From positions 1-8,028 of the forward strand of contig JAPOON010000285.1 of assembly GCA_026713405.1 (NCBI GenBank): a stretch of DNA of 8,028 bases. The letters are read 5' to 3'. Below are positions 7,956 to 8,028 of the stretch, in pieces. The stretch is from Gammaproteobacteria bacterium. GTDB lineage: Bacteria; Pseudomonadota; Gammaproteobacteria; Pseudomonadales; Azotimanducaceae_A. How positions within the stretch are numbered: the stretch's first letter is position 1; each line of letters starts with the position of its first letter. Made by a program: the position numbers and the translations under genes. The notes under the pieces are model-generated. The model saw nothing but the letters and a program-made list of their open reading frames with translations, ran no database searches and was not told where the DNA came from.

Positions 7956-8028
7956 TCAGGACTGGGCCCTGCTGGCTTTCATTCGCTTCCTGGGCGCAAG
8001 CACCATCACCACCTGCCGGCCTTCGAAC
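7956..8028 (-). CDS. infC: Translation initiation factor IF-3, C-terminal end only
   Basis: The last 23 codons read FEGRQVVMVLAPRKRMKASR then AQS and a TGA stop at 7956-7958. EGRQ-hydrophobic-MVLAPRK is the characteristic end of the IF3 C-terminal domain, which binds the 30S subunit and checks the initiator tRNA. The E. coli protein ends EGRQMIMVLAPKKKQ; this one carries a slightly longer basic tail. The rest of the gene lies beyond the right edge. Its place upstream of rpmI confirms the call. Confidence 0.93.
   Translation of the reverse strand, partial: FEGRQVVMVLAPRKRMKASRAQS

Overview
The window comes from a GC-rich gammaproteobacterium. The evidence is the conserved order infC-rpmI-rplT-pheS-pheT-ihfA-merR followed by tRNA-Pro(GGG), all on the minus strand, with proteins closely resembling the E. 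coli and Pseudomonas versions. Species cannot be fixed from sequence alone; a Chromatiales/Pseudomonas-like lineage would fit.

Right part, about 2656-8028, is the core block. Read 5' to 3' on the minus strand it holds the end of infC (IF3), rpmI (L35), rplT (L20), pheS and pheT (the two subunits of phenylalanyl-tRNA synthetase), ihfA (IHF alpha), a small MerR-type regulator that overlaps ihfA, and tRNA-Pro(GGG) with an encoded CCA. These genes serve translation initiation, the large ribosomal subunit, charging of tRNA-Phe and nucleoid architecture. The gaps before rpmI, rplT and pheS can each form strong RNA hairpins, as expected where L20 or attenuation controls expression. No Phe-rich pheM-like leader peptide is visible. 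The oddest core feature is at the pheS-pheT junction: two head-to-tail 88-bp units, differing at only 3 positions, sit exactly at the pheS stop codon. Deleting both would restore a compact 12-bp pheS-pheT spacing.

Left part, 1 to about 2655, looks like an accessory island joined to the 3' end of tRNA-Pro. A 22-bp near-copy (21/22) of the tRNA 3' end lies just beyond the intact tRNA, separated by a (CCA)n tract, as expected of an attachment-site scar. Next come a plus-strand MNT nucleotidyltransferase/HEPN pair (toxin-antitoxin-like), a broken Fic-family gene, a phage-type calcineurin-like phosphoesterase, and a small unknown gene. That small gene has an 18/20 match to the LexA consensus directly upstream of its start, so it is probably part of the SOS response. 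A further gene starts at the left edge and is cut by the window.

The two halves contrast sharply: a slow-changing translation operon beside a gene-decay and defence/mobile neighbourhood. Most notable are the 88-bp repeat, the LexA box on an unknown small gene, the duplicated tRNA end, and the Fic remnant.
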